From Sabellastarte sp. h YS-2021 (Eukaryota; Annelida; Polychaeta; Sabellida; Sabellidae): 64,000 nt of DNA. The notes under the pieces were generated by a model. It was not told the origin of the DNA. It was given only the letters and a program-made list of their open reading frames with translations, and did not search any database. The first letter of the stretch is position 1, and each line of letters opens with the position of its first letter. This document shows, in pieces, positions 23,710-35,906 of the stretch. Where the stretch lies: positions 4,331,454 through 4,395,453 of the forward strand of contig OZ024938.1 in the NCBI GenBank assembly GCA_964017235.1, written 5' to 3'. The position numbers and the translations under genes are program-made.

Positions 23710-25959
23710 ATGAAGCAACATCAACTGAAAATCAATGGAAAACATGAAATTCCACGAATAACCACCCTCAGAATTGAGTTAGAAGAAAGACAATTTAGCC
23801 TGGAATGTTTTAGGACAGGTAGAATCCAAGTGCACAGGTTTCAGCCAATTCTGAGACAAAAATTTTCTTCACATTTCCAGGATAAACACCCCCTGGCAAG
23901 GGTATGACACCCAGGGGATCTCCTATTACCAAACCAGCCGACTTTTGGCACTACAGGTAGATTCTAGGATGTCTGGGCAACATTCTGGCCAAATTTGAGC
24001 ATTGCATTCTGGAAAATAAAAAAGTTGCACAGGAAACATGAAGCAACATCAACTGATAATCTTTGGAAAACATGAAATTCCACGAATAACCACCCTCAGA
24101 ATTGAGTTAGAAGAAAGGCAATTTAGCCTGGAATGTTTTAGGACATGTAGAATCCAACTGCACAGGTTTCAGCCAATTCTGAGACAAAAACTTTCTTCAC
24201 ATTTCCGGGATAAACACCCCTGGCAAGTGTATGACACCCAGGGGGTCTCCTATTACCAAACCAGCCGACTTTTGACACTGGGCAACATTCTGGCCAAATT
24301 TGAGCATGACATTCTGGAAAATACAAAAAGTTACACAGGAAACATGAAGCAACATCAACTGAAAATCAATGGAAAACATGAAATTCCACGAATAACCACC
24401 CTAAGAATTGAGTTAGAAGAAAGGCAATTTAGCCTGGAATGTTTTAGGACATGTAGAATCCAGCTGCACAGGTTTCAGCCAATTCTGAGACGATAATTTT
24501 CTCCACATTTCCGGGATAAACACCCCTGGCAAGGGTATGACACCCAGGGGGTCTCCTATTACCAAACCAGCCGACTTTTGACACTGCAGGTAGATTCTAG
24601 AATTCTTCGGCAACATTCTGGCCAAATTTGAGCATGACATTCTGGAAAATAAAAACGTTGCACAGGAAACATGAAGCAACATCAACTGCAAATCAATGGA
24701 AAACATGAAATTCCACGAATAACCACCTTCAGAATTGAGTTAGAAGAAAGACAATTTAGCCTGGAATGTTTTAGGACAGGTAGAATCCAACTGCACAGGT
24801 TTCAGCCAATTCTGAGATAAAAATTTTCTTCACATTTCCAGGATAAACACCCCCTGGCAAGGGTATGACACCCAGGGGATCTCCTATTACCAAACCAGCC
24901 GACTTTTGGCACTGCAGGCAGATTCTAGGATGTCTGGGCAACATTCTGGCCAAATTTGAGCATTGCATTCTGGAAAATAAAAAAGTTGCACAGGAAACAT
25001 GAAGCAACATCAACTGATAATCTTTGGAAAACATGAAATTCCACGAATAACCACCCTCAGAATTGAGTTAGAAGAAAGGCAATTTAGCCTGGAATGTTTT
25101 AGGACATGTAGAATCCAACTGCACAGGTTTCAGCCAATTCTGAGACAAAAACTTTCTTCACATTTCCGGGATAAACACCCCTGGCAAGTGTATGACACCC
25201 AGGGGGTCTCCTATTACCAAACCAGCCGACTTTTGACACTGGGCAACATTCTGGCCAAATTTGAGCATGACATTCTGGAAAATACAAAAAGTTACACAGG
25301 AAACATGAAGCAACATCAACTGAAAATCAATGGAAAACATGAAATTCCACGAATAACCACCCTCAGAATTGAGTTAGTAGAAAGGCAATTTAGCCTGGAA
25401 TGTTTTAGGACATGTAGAATCCAGCTACACAGCTTTCAGCCAATTCTGAGACGATAATTTTCTCCACATTTCCGGGATAAACACCCCTGGCAAGTGTATG
25501 ACACCCAGGGGGTCTCCTATTACCAAACCAGCCGACTTTTGACACTGCAGGTAGTTTCTAGGATGTCTGGGCAACATTCTGGCCAAATTTGAGCGTGACA
25601 TTCTGGAAAATATAAACGTTGCACAGGAAACATGAAGCAACATCAACTGAAAATCAATGGAAAACATGAAATTCCACAAATAACCATCTTCAGAATTGAG
25701 TTAGAAGAAAGACAATTTAGCCTGGAATGTTTTAGGACATGTAGAATCCAACTGCACAGGTTTCAGCCAATTCTGAGATAAAAATTTTCTTCACATTTCC
25801 AGGATAAACACCCCCTGGCAAGGGTATGACACCCAGGGGATCTCCTATTACCAAACCAGCCGACTTTTGACACTGCAGGCAGATTCTAGGATGTCTGGGC
25901 AACATTCTGGCCAAATTTGAGCATTGCATTCTGGAAAATAAAAAAGTTGCACAGGAAAC
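23710..25959 (+). repeat. Second A/B transition (7 monomers)
   Basis: Monomers start at 23710 (b1-like, private atccaagtgcac), 24038 (b2), 24344 (copy of 13661, ccctaagaattg), 24671 (copy of 13988 in its head, EcoRI site at 24600-24605 just upstream; its tail ttttggcactg is b1-type), 24999 (b2), 25305 and 25632 (b6). 25305 begins as b3 (gttagtagaaagg) and ends as b5 (agctacacagctttcag, ggtagtttctagg), so b4 has been skipped. From 24999 to 25960 is 961 bp, where an intact unit would need about 1,698. Confidence 0.87.
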
Positions 25960-27985
25960 ATGAAGCAACATCAACTGAAAATCAATGGAAAACATGAAAT
26001 TCCACGAATAACCACCCTCAGAATTGAGTTAGAAGAAAGGCAATTTAGCCTGGAATGTTTTAGGACAGGTAGAATCCAACTGCACAGGTTTCAGCCAATT
26101 CTGAGACAAAAATTTTCTTCACATTTCCAGGATAAACACCCCCTGGCAAGGGTATGACACCCAGGGGATCTCCTATTACCAAACCAGCCGACTTTTGGCA
26201 CTGCAGGCAGATTCTAGGATGTCTGGGCAACATTCTGGCCAAATTTGAGCATTGCATTCTGGAAAATAAAAAAGTTGCACAGGAAACATGAAGCAACATC
26301 AACTGATAATCTTTGGAAAACATGAAATTCCACGAATAACCACCCTCAGAATTGAGTTAGAAGAAAGGCAATTTAGCCTGGAATGTTTTAGGACATGTAG
26401 AATCCAACTGCACAGGTTTCAGCCAATTCTGAGACAAAAACTTTCTTCACATTTCCGGGATAAACACCCCTGGCAAGTGTATGACACCCAGGGGGTCTCC
26501 TATTACCAAACCAGCCGACTTTTGACACTGGGCAACATTCTGGCCAAATTTGAGCATGACATTCTGGAAAATACAAAAAGTTACACAGGAAACATGAAGC
26601 AACATCAACTGAAAATCAATGGAAAACATGAAATTCCACGAATAACCACCCTCAGAATTGAGTTAGTAGAAAGGCAATTTAGCCTGGAATGTTTTAGGAC
26701 ATGTAGAATCCAGCTGCACAGGTTTCAGCCAATTCTGAGACGATAATTTTCTTCACATTTCCGGGATAAACACCCCTTGGCAAGGGTATGACACCCAGGG
26801 GATCTCCTATTACCAAACCAGCCGACTTTTGACACTGCAGGCAGATTCTAGGATGTCTGGGCAACATTCTGGCCAAATTTGAGCATTACATTCTGGAAAA
26901 AAAAAAGTTGCACAGGAAACATGAAGCAACATCAACTGAAAATCAATGGAAAACATGAAATTCCACGAATAACCACCCTCAGAATTGAGTTAGAACAAAG
27001 GCAATTTAGCCTGGAATGTTTTAGGACATGTAGAATCCAACTGCACAGGTTTCAGCCAATTCTGAGACAAAAAGTTTCTTCACATTTCTGGGATAAACAC
27101 CCCTGGCAAGTGTATGACACATGTTTTAGGACATGTAGAATCCAACTGCACAGGTTTCAGCCAATTCTGAGACAAAAATTTTCTTCACATTTCCGGGACA
27201 AGCACCCTTGGCAAGTGCATGACACCCAGGGGTCTCCTATTACCAAACCAGCCGACTTTTGACACTGGGCAACATTCTGGCCAAATTTGAGCATGACATT
27301 CTGGAAAATAAAAAAAGTTACACAGGAAACATGAAGCAACATCAACTGAAAATCAATGGAAAACATGAAATTCCACGAATAACCACCCTCAGAATTGAGT
27401 TAGAAGAAAGACAATTTAGCCTGGAATGTTTTAGGACATGTAGAATCCAGCTACACAGCTTTCAGCCAATTCTGAGACGATAATTTTCTCCACATTTCCG
27501 GGATAAACACCCCTGGCAAGTGTATGACACCCAGGGGGTCTCCTATTACCAAACCAGCCGACTTTTGACACTGCAGGTAGTTTCTAGGATGTCTGGGCAA
27601 CATTCTGGCCAAATTTGAGCGTGACATTCTGGAAAATATAAACGTTGCACAGGAAACATGAAGCAACATCAACTGAAAATCAATGGAAAACATGAAATTC
27701 CACAAATAACCACCTTCAGAATTGAGTTAGAAGAAAGACAATTTAGCCTGGAATGTTTTAGGACATGTAGAATCCAACTGCACAGGTTTCAGCCAATTCT
27801 GAGATAAAAATTTTCTTCACATTTCCAGGATAAACACCCCCTGGCAAGGGTATGACACCCAGGGGATCTCCTATTACCAAACCAGCCGACTTTTGACACT
27901 GCAGGCAGATTCTAGGATGTCTGGGCAACATTCTGGCCAAATTTGAGCATTGCATTCTGGAAAATAAAAAAGTTGCACAGGAAAC
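25960..27985 (+). repeat. Block B HOR copy 5 (6 monomers, 2,026 bp)
   Basis: Monomers start at 25960, 26288, 26594, 26921, 27331 and 27658, in standard b1-b6 order with all six block-B marks. I noticed no strong private variant; it is close to the block-B consensus. Confidence 0.92.
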
Positions 27986-30011
27986 ATGAAGCAACATCAA
28001 CTGAAAATCAATGGAAAACATGAAATTCCACGAATAACCACCCTCAGAATTGAGTTAGAAGAAAGGCAATTTAGCCTGGAATGTTTTAGGACAGGTAGAA
28101 TCCAACTGCACAGGTTTCAGCCAATTCTGAGACAAAAATTTTCTTCACATTTCCAGGATAAACACCCCCTGGCAAGGGTATGACACCCAGGGGATCTCCT
28201 ATTACCAAACCAGCCGACTTTTGGCACTGCAGGCAGATTCTAGGATGTCTGGGCAACATTCTGGCCAAATTTGAGCATTGCATTCTGGAAAATAAAAAAG
28301 TTGCACAGGAAACATGAAGCAACATCAACTGATAATCTTTGGAAAACATGAAATTCCACGAATAACCACCCTCAGAATTGAGTTAGAAGAAAGGCAATTT
28401 AGCCTGGAATGTTTTAGGACATGTAGAATCCAACTGCACAGGTTTCAGCCAATTCTGAGACAAAAACTTTCTTCACATTTCCGGGATAAACACCCCTGGC
28501 AAGTGTATGACACCCAGGGGGTCTCCTATTACCAAACCAGCCGACTTTTGACACTGGGCAACATTCTGGCCAAATTTGAGCATGACATTCTGGAAAATAC
28601 AAAAAGTTACACAGGAAACATGAAGCAACATCAACTGAAAATCAATGGAAAACATGAAATTCCACGAAAAACCACCCTCAGAATTGAGTTAGTAGAAAGG
28701 CAATTTAGCCTGGAATGTTTTAGGACATGTAGAATCCAGCTGCACAGGTTTCAGCCAATTCTGAGACGATAATTTTCTTCACATTTCCGGGATAAACACC
28801 CCTTGGCAAGGGTATGACACCCAGGGGATCTCCTATTACCAAACCAGCCGACTTTTGACACTGCAGGCAGATTCTAGGATGTCTGGGCAACATTCTGGCC
28901 AAATTTGAGCATTACATTCTGGAAAAAAAAAAGTTGCACAGGAAACATGAAGCAACATCAACTGAAAATCAATGGAAAACATGAAATTCCACGAATAACC
29001 ACCCTCAGAATTGAGTTAGAACAAAGGCAATTTAGCCTGGAATGTTTTAGGACATGTAGAATCCAACTGCACAGGTTTCAGCCAATTCTGAGACAAAAAG
29101 TTTCTTCACATTTCTGGGATAAACACCCCTGGCAAGTGTATGACACATGTTTTAGGACATGTAGAATCCAACTGCACAGGTTTCAGCCAATTCTGAGACA
29201 AAAATTTTCTTCACATTTCCGGGACAAGCACCCTTGGCAAGTGCATGACACCCAGGGGTCTCCTATTACCAAACCAGCCGACTTTTGACACTGGGCAACA
29301 TTCTGGCCAAATTTGAGCATGACATTCTGGAAAATAAAAAAAGTTACACAGGAAACATGAAGCAACATCAACTGAAAATCAATGGAAAACATGAAATTCC
29401 ACGAATAACCACCCTCAGAATTGAGTTAGAAGAAAGACAATTTAGCCTGGAATGTTTTAGGACATGTAGAATCCAGCTACACAGCTTTCAGCCAATTCTG
29501 AGACGATAATTTTCTCCACATTTCCGGGATAAACACCCCTGGCAAGTGTATGACACCCAGGGGGTCTCCTATTACCAAACCAGCCGACTTTTGACACTGC
29601 AGGTAGTTTCTAGGATGTCTGGGCAACATTCTGGCCAAATTTGAGCGTGACATTCTGGAAAATATAAACGTTGCACAGGAAACATGAAGCAACATCAACT
29701 GAAAATCAATGGAAAACATGAAATTCCACAAATAACCACCTTCAGTATTGAGTTAGAAGAAAGACAATTTAGCCTGGAATGTTTTAGGACATGTAGAATC
29801 CAACTGCACAGGTTTCAGCCAATTCTGAGATAAAAATTTTCTTCACATTTCCAGGATAAACACCCCCTGGCAAGGGTATGACACCCAGGGGATCTCCTAT
29901 TACCAAACCAGCCAACTTTTGACACTGCAGGCAGATTCTAGGATGTCTGGGCAACATTCTGGCCAAATTTGAGCATTGCATTCTGGAAAATAAAAAAGTT
30001 GCACAGGAAAC
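27986..30011 (+). repeat. Block B HOR copy 6 (6 monomers, 2,026 bp)
   Basis: Monomers start at 27986, 28314, 28620, 28947, 29357 and 29684. Private marks: ccacgaaaaaccacc near 28664, ttcagtattgag near 29744, and cagccaactttt near 29909. Confidence 0.92.
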
Positions 30012-30773
30012 ATGAAGCAACATCAACTGAAAATCAATGGAAAACATGAAATTCCACGAATAACCACCCTCAGAATTGAGTTAGAAGAAAGGCAATTTAG
30101 CCTGGAATGTTTTAGGACAGGTAGAATCCAACTGCACAGGTTTCAGCCAATTCTGAGACAAAAATTTTCTTCACATTTCCAGGATAAACACCCCCTGGCA
30201 AGGGTATGACACCCAGGGGATCTCCTATTACCAAACCAGCCGACTTTTGGCACTGCAGGCAGATTCTAGGATGTCTGGGCAACATTCTGGCCAAATTTGA
30301 GCATTGCATTCTGGAAAATAAAAAAGTTGCACAGGAAACATGAAGCAACATCAACTGATAATCTTTGGAAAACATGAAATTCCACGAATAACCACCCTCA
30401 GAATTGAGTTAGAAGAAAGGCAATTTAGCCTGGAATGTTTTAGGACATGTAGAATCCAACTGCACAGGTTTCAGCCAATTCTGAGACAAAAACTTTCTTC
30501 ACATTTCCAGGGTAAACATCCCTGGCAAGTGTATGACACATGTTTTAGGACATGTGGAATCCAACTGCACAGGTTTCAGCCAATTCTGAGACAAAAATTT
30601 TGTTCACATTTCCGGGATAAACACCCCCTGGCAAGGGTATGACACCCAGGGGATCTCCTGTTACCAAACCAGCCGACTTTTGACACTGCAGGTAGATTCT
30701 AGGATGTCTGGGCAACATTCTGGCCAAATTTGAGCATGACATTCCGGAAAATAAAAAAAGTTACACAGGAAAC
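30012..30773 (+). repeat. Block B copy 7, truncated by a B/D chimera
   Basis: 30012 is a normal b1. The monomer at 30340 has the b2 head (gataatctttgg) and attgagttag, but between about 30,404 and 30,508 changes into the block-D X434 class (ccagggtaaacatccc, acatgtggaatcc, ttttgttcacat), giving 434 bp. Block B ends here. The nearest other X434 copy in the window is at 53135. Confidence 0.88.
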
Positions 30774-31433
30774 ATGAAGCAACATCAACTGAAAATCAAT
30801 GGAAAACATGAAATTCCACGAATAACCACCTTCAGAATTAAGTTAGAAGAAAGACAATTTAGCCTGGAATGTTTTAGGACATGTAGAATCCAACTGCACA
30901 GGTTTCAGCCAATTCTGAGACAAAAATTTTCTTCACATTTCCGGGATAAACACCCCCCTGGCAAGGGTATGACACCCAGGGGATCTCCTATTTTGCCAAA
31001 CCAGCCGACTTTTGACACTGCAGGCAGATTCTAGAATGTCTGGGCAACATTCTGGCCAAATTTGAGCATGATATTCTGGAAAATAAAAAAAGTTACACAG
31101 GAAACATGAAGCAACATCAACTGAAAATCAATGGAAAACATGAAATTCCACGAATAACCACCCTCAGAATTGAGTTAGAAGAAAGGCAATTTAGCCTAGA
31201 ATGGTTTAGGACATGTAGAATCCAACTGCACAGGTTTCAGCCAATTCTGAGACAAAAAATTTCTTCACATTTCCAGGATAAACACTCCCTGGCAAGGGTA
31301 TGACACCCAGGGGATCTCCTGTTACCAAACCAGCCGACTTTTGACACTGCAGGTAGATTCTAGGATGTCTGGGCAACATTCTGGCCAAATTTGAGCATGA
31401 CATTCCGGAAAATAAAAAAGTTGCACAGGAAAC
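30774..31433 (+). repeat. D-like pair of monomers in block C
   Basis: 30774 (332 bp) is the block-D version of L332 (attaagttag) and follows the X434 chimera exactly as 53569 follows 53135. 31106 (328 bp) has gaatggtttagg and then a block-C mark, acaaaaaatttcttcac, with the ttccggaa tail. After it the array returns to block-B monomers. Confidence 0.85.
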
Positions 31434-32803
31434 ATGAAGCAACATCAACTGATAATCTTTCGAAAACATGAAATTCCACGAATAACCACCCTCAGAATTG
31501 AGTTAGAAGAAAGGCAATTTAGCCTGGAATGTTTTAGGACATGTAGAATCCAACTGCACAGGTTTCAGCCAATTCTGAGACAAAAACTTTCTTCACATTT
31601 CCGGGATAAACACCCCTGGCAAGTGTATGACACCCAGGGGGTCTCCTATTACCAAACCAGCCGACTTTTGACACTGGGCAACATTCTGGCCAAATTTGAG
31701 CATGACATTCTGGAAAATACAAAAAGTTACACAGGAAACATGAAGCAACATCAACTGAAAATCAATGGAAAACATGAAATTCCACGAATAACCACCCTCA
31801 GAATTGAGTTAGTAGAAGGGCAATTTAGCCTGGAATGTTTTAGGACATGTAGAATCCAGCTGCACAGGTTTCAGCCAATTCTGAGACGATAATTTTCTTC
31901 ACATTTCCGGGATAAACACCCCTTGGCAAGGGTATGACACCCAGGGGATCTCCTATTACCAAACCAGCCGACTTTTGACACTGCAGGCAGATTCTAGGAT
32001 GTCTGGGCAACATTCTGGCCAAATTTGAGCATTACATTCTGGAAAAAAAAATGTTGCACAGGAAACATGAAGCAACATCAACTGAAAATCAATGGAAAAC
32101 ATGAAATTCCACGAATAACCACCCTCAGAATTGAGTTAGAACAAAGGCAATTTAGCCTGGAATGTTTTAGGACATGTAGAATCCAACTGCACAGGTTTCA
32201 GCCAATTCTGAGACAAAAAGTTTCTTCACATTTCTGGGATAAACACCCCTGGCAAGTGTATGACACATGTTTTAGGACATGTAGAATCCAACTGCACAGG
32301 TTTCAGCCAATTCTGAGACAAAAATTTTCTTCACATTTCCGGGACAAGCACCCTTGGCAAGTGCATGACACCCAGGGGTCTCCTATTACCAAACCAGCCG
32401 ACTTTTGACACTGGGCAACATTCTGGCCAAATTTGAGCATGACATTCTGGAAAATAAAAAAAGTTACACAGGAAACATGAAGCAACATCAACTGAAAATC
32501 AATGGAAAACATGAAATTCCACGAATAACCACCCTCAGAATTGAGTTAGAAGAAAGACAATTTAGCCTGGAATGTTTTAGGACATGTAGAATCCAGCTAC
32601 ACAGCTTTCAGCCAATTCTGAGACGATAATTTTCTCCACATTTCCGGGATAAACACCCCTGGCAAGTGTATGACACCCAGGGGGTCTCCTATTACCAAAC
32701 CAGCAGGCTTTTGACACTGCAGGTAGTTTCTAGGATGTCTGGGCAACATTCTGGCCAAATTTGAGCGTGACATTCTGGAAAATATAAACGTTGCACAGGA
32801 AAC
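31434..32803 (+). repeat. Block B segment b2-b5 inside block C (4 monomers)
   Basis: Monomers start at 31434 (b2, private gataatctttcg), 31740 (b3, private gtagaagggc), 32067 (b4, X410 class, private aaaatgttgc) and 32477 (b5, private cagcaggctttt). The order and lengths (306, 327, 410, 327) equal those of a block-B unit without b1 and b6. Confidence 0.9.
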
Positions 32804-33135
32804 ATGAAGCAACATCAACTGAAAATCAATGGAAAACATGAAATTCCACGAATAACCACCTTCAGAATTGAGTTAGAAGAAAGACAATTTAGCCTGGAAT
32901 GTTTTAGGACATGTAGAATCCAACTGCACAGGTTTCAGCCAATTCTGAGACAAAAATTTTCTTCACATTTCCGGGATAAACACCCCCCTGGCAAGGGTAT
33001 GACACCCAGGGGATCTCCTATTTTGCCAAACCAGCCGACTTTTGACACTGCAGGCAGATTCTAGAATGTCTGGGCAACATTCTGGCCAAATTTGAGCATG
33101 ATATTCTGGAAAATAAAAAAAGTTACACAGGAAAC
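32804..33135 (+). repeat. L332 monomer in block C
   Basis: A 332-bp monomer of the block-A L332 type (attgagttag, tattttgcc, tctagaatg), taking the place of b6 after a b5 monomer, much like 22089 but with the normal ccacgaataacc head. It marks another switch out of block-B order. Confidence 0.87.
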
Positions 33136-34836
33136 ATGAAGCAACATCAACTGAAAATCAATGGAAAACATGAAATTCCACGAATAACCACCCTCAGAAT
33201 TGAGTTAGAAGAAAGGCAATTTAGCCTAGAATGTTTTAGGACATGTAGAATCCAACTGCACAGGTTTCAGCCAATTCTGAGAGAAAAAATTTCTTCACAT
33301 TTCCAGGATAAACACCCCCTGGCAAGGGTATGACACCCAGGGGATCTCCTGTTACCAAACCAGCCGACTCTTGACACTGCAGGTAGATTCTAGGATGTCT
33401 GGGCAACATTCTGGCCAAATTTGAGCATGACATTCCGGAAAATAAAAGAAGTTACACAGGAAACATGAAGCAACATCAACTGAAAATCAATGGAAAACAT
33501 GAAATTCCACTAATAACCACCCTCATAATTGAGTTAGAAGAAAGGCAATTTAGCCTGGAATGTTTTAGGACATGTACAATCCAACTGCACAGGTTTCAGC
33601 CAATTCTGAGACAAAAGCTTTCTTCACATTTCCGGGATAAACACCCCTGGCAAGTGTATGACAGCCAGGGGGTCTCCTATTACCAAACCAGCCGACTTTT
33701 GACACTGGGCAACATTCTGGCCAAATTTGAGCATGAAATTCTGGAAAATACAAAAAGTTACACAGGAAACATGAAGCAACATCAACTGAAAATCAATGGA
33801 AAACATGAAATTCCACGAATAACCACCCTCAGAATTGAGTTAGAAGAAAGGCAATTTAGCCTGGAATGTTTTAGGACATGTAGAATCCATCTGCACAGGT
33901 TTCAGCCAATTCTGAGACAAAAACTTTCTTCACATTTCTGGGATAAACACCCCTGGCAAGTGTATGACACATGTTTTAGGACATGTAGAATCCAGCTACA
34001 CAGGTTTCAGCCAATTCTGAGACGATAATTTTCTCCACATTTCCGGGATAAACACCCCTGGCAAGGGTATGACACCCAGGGGGTCTCCTATTACCAAACC
34101 AGCCGACTTTTGACACTGCAGGTAGATTCTAGGATGTCTGGGCAACATTCTGGCCAAATTTGAGCGTGACATTCTGGAAAATAAAAACGTTGCACAGGAA
34201 ACATGAAGCAACATCAACTGAAAATCAATGGAAAACATGAAATTCCACGAATAACCACCCTCAGAATTGAGTTAGAAGAAAGACAATTTAGCCTGGAATG
34301 TTTTAGGACATGTAGAATCCAACTGCACAGGTTTCATCCAATTCTGAGACAAAAATTTTCTTCACATTTCCGGGATAAACACGCCTGGCAAGTGTATGAC
34401 ACCCAGGGGGTCTCCTATTACCAAACCAGCCGACTTTTGACACTGGGCAACATTCTGGCCAAATTTGAGCATGACATTCTGGAAAATACAAAAAGTTACA
34501 CAGGAAACATGAAGCAACATCAACTGAAAATCAATGGAAAACATGAAATTCCACGAATAACCACCCTCAGAATTGAGTTAGAAGAAAGGCAATTTAGCCT
34601 GGAATGTTTTAGGACATGTAGAATCCAGCTACACAGGTTTTAGCCAATTCTGAGACGATAATTTTCTTCACATTTCCGGGATAAACACCCCTGGCAAGTG
34701 TATGACACCCAGGGGGTCTCCTATTACCAAACCAGCCGACTTTTGACACTGCAGGTAGATTCTAGGATGTCTGGGCAACATTCTGGCCAAATTTGAGCAT
34801 GATATTCTGGAAAATAAAAAAAGTTACACAGGAAAC
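33136..34836 (+). repeat. Block C duplicated segment, copy 1 (5 monomers)
   Basis: Monomers start at 33136, 33465, 33771 (X432), 34203 (deletion class) and 34509. Marks shared with the second copy: attccactaataacc, catgtacaatcc, a HindIII site AAGCTT at 33615-33620, atgacagccagg, aatccatctgcac, tttcatccaatt and cacgcctgg. The reading frame across 33465-34028 is the longest in the window (187 codons), only because three monomers happen to lack stops in one frame. Confidence 0.89.
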
Positions 34837-35906
34837 ATGAAGCAACATCAACTGAAAATCAATGGAAAACATGAAATTCCACGAATAACCACCTTCAGAA
34901 TTGAGTTAGAAGAAAGACAATTTAGCCTGGAATGTTTTAGGACATGTAGAATCCAACTGCACAGGTTTCAGCCAATTCTGAGACAAAAATTTTCTTCACA
35001 TTTCCGGGATAAACACCCCCCTGGCAAGGATATGACACCCAGGGGATCTCCTATTTTGCCAAACCAACCGACTTTTGACACTGCAGGCAGATTCTAGAAT
35101 GTCTGGGCAACATTCTGGCCAAATTTGAGCATGATATTCTGGAAAATAAAAAAGTTACACAGGAAACATGAAGCAACATCAACTGAAAATCAATGGAAAA
35201 CATGAAATTCCACGAATAACCACCCTCAGAATTGAGTTAGAAGAAAGGCAATTTAGCCTAGAATGTTTTAGGACATGTAGAATACAACTGCACATGTTTC
35301 AGCCAATTCTCAGACAAAAATTCTCTTCACATTTCCGGGATGAACATCCCCTGGCAAGGGTATGACACCCAGGGAGTCTCCTATTACCAAACCAGCCGAC
35401 TTTTGACACTGCAGGTAGATTCTAGGATGTCTGGGCAACATTCTGGCCAAATTTGAGCATGACATTCCGGAAAATAAAAGAAGTTACACAGGAAACATGA
35501 AGCAACATCAACTGAAAATCAATGGAAAACATGAAATTCCACGAATAACCACCCTCAGAATTGAGTTAGAACAAAGGCAATTTAGCCTGGAATGTTTTAG
35601 GACATGTAGAATCCAACTGCACAGGTTTCAGCCAATTCTGAGACAAAAAGTTTCTTCACATTTCTGGGATAAACACCCCTGGCAAGTGTATGACACATGT
35701 TTTAGGACATGTAGAATCCAACTGCACAGGTTTCAGCCAATTCTGAGACAAAAATTTTCTTCACATTTCCGGGACAAGCACCCTTGGCAAGTGCATGACA
35801 CCCAGGGGTCTCCTATTACCAAACCAGCCGACTTTTGACACTGGGCAACATTCTGGCCCAATTTGAGCATGACATTCTGGAAAATAAGAAAAGTTACACA
35901 GGAAAC
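34837..35906 (+). repeat. Block C linker between the duplicated segments (3 monomers)
   Basis: Monomers at 34837 (L332-like, 331 bp, private ggcaaggatatg), 35168 (attctcagac head type with private cacatgtttcag and gaacatcccc, and a ttccggaa tail) and 35497 (b4-type X410 with gttagaacaaagg). It combines block-A-, D- and B-like monomers in one kilobase. Confidence 0.85.

Noticed and set aside
33465-34028. Open reading frame of 187 codons, the longest in the window, plus many of 86-152 codons on the + strand
   Set aside because: It is satellite sequence read through three monomers. The standard monomer (328 bp) is not a multiple of three, so the frame changes at each copy, and 1-2-bp indels are tolerated everywhere. 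No known domain, no consistent start context, and codon content follows the repeat.
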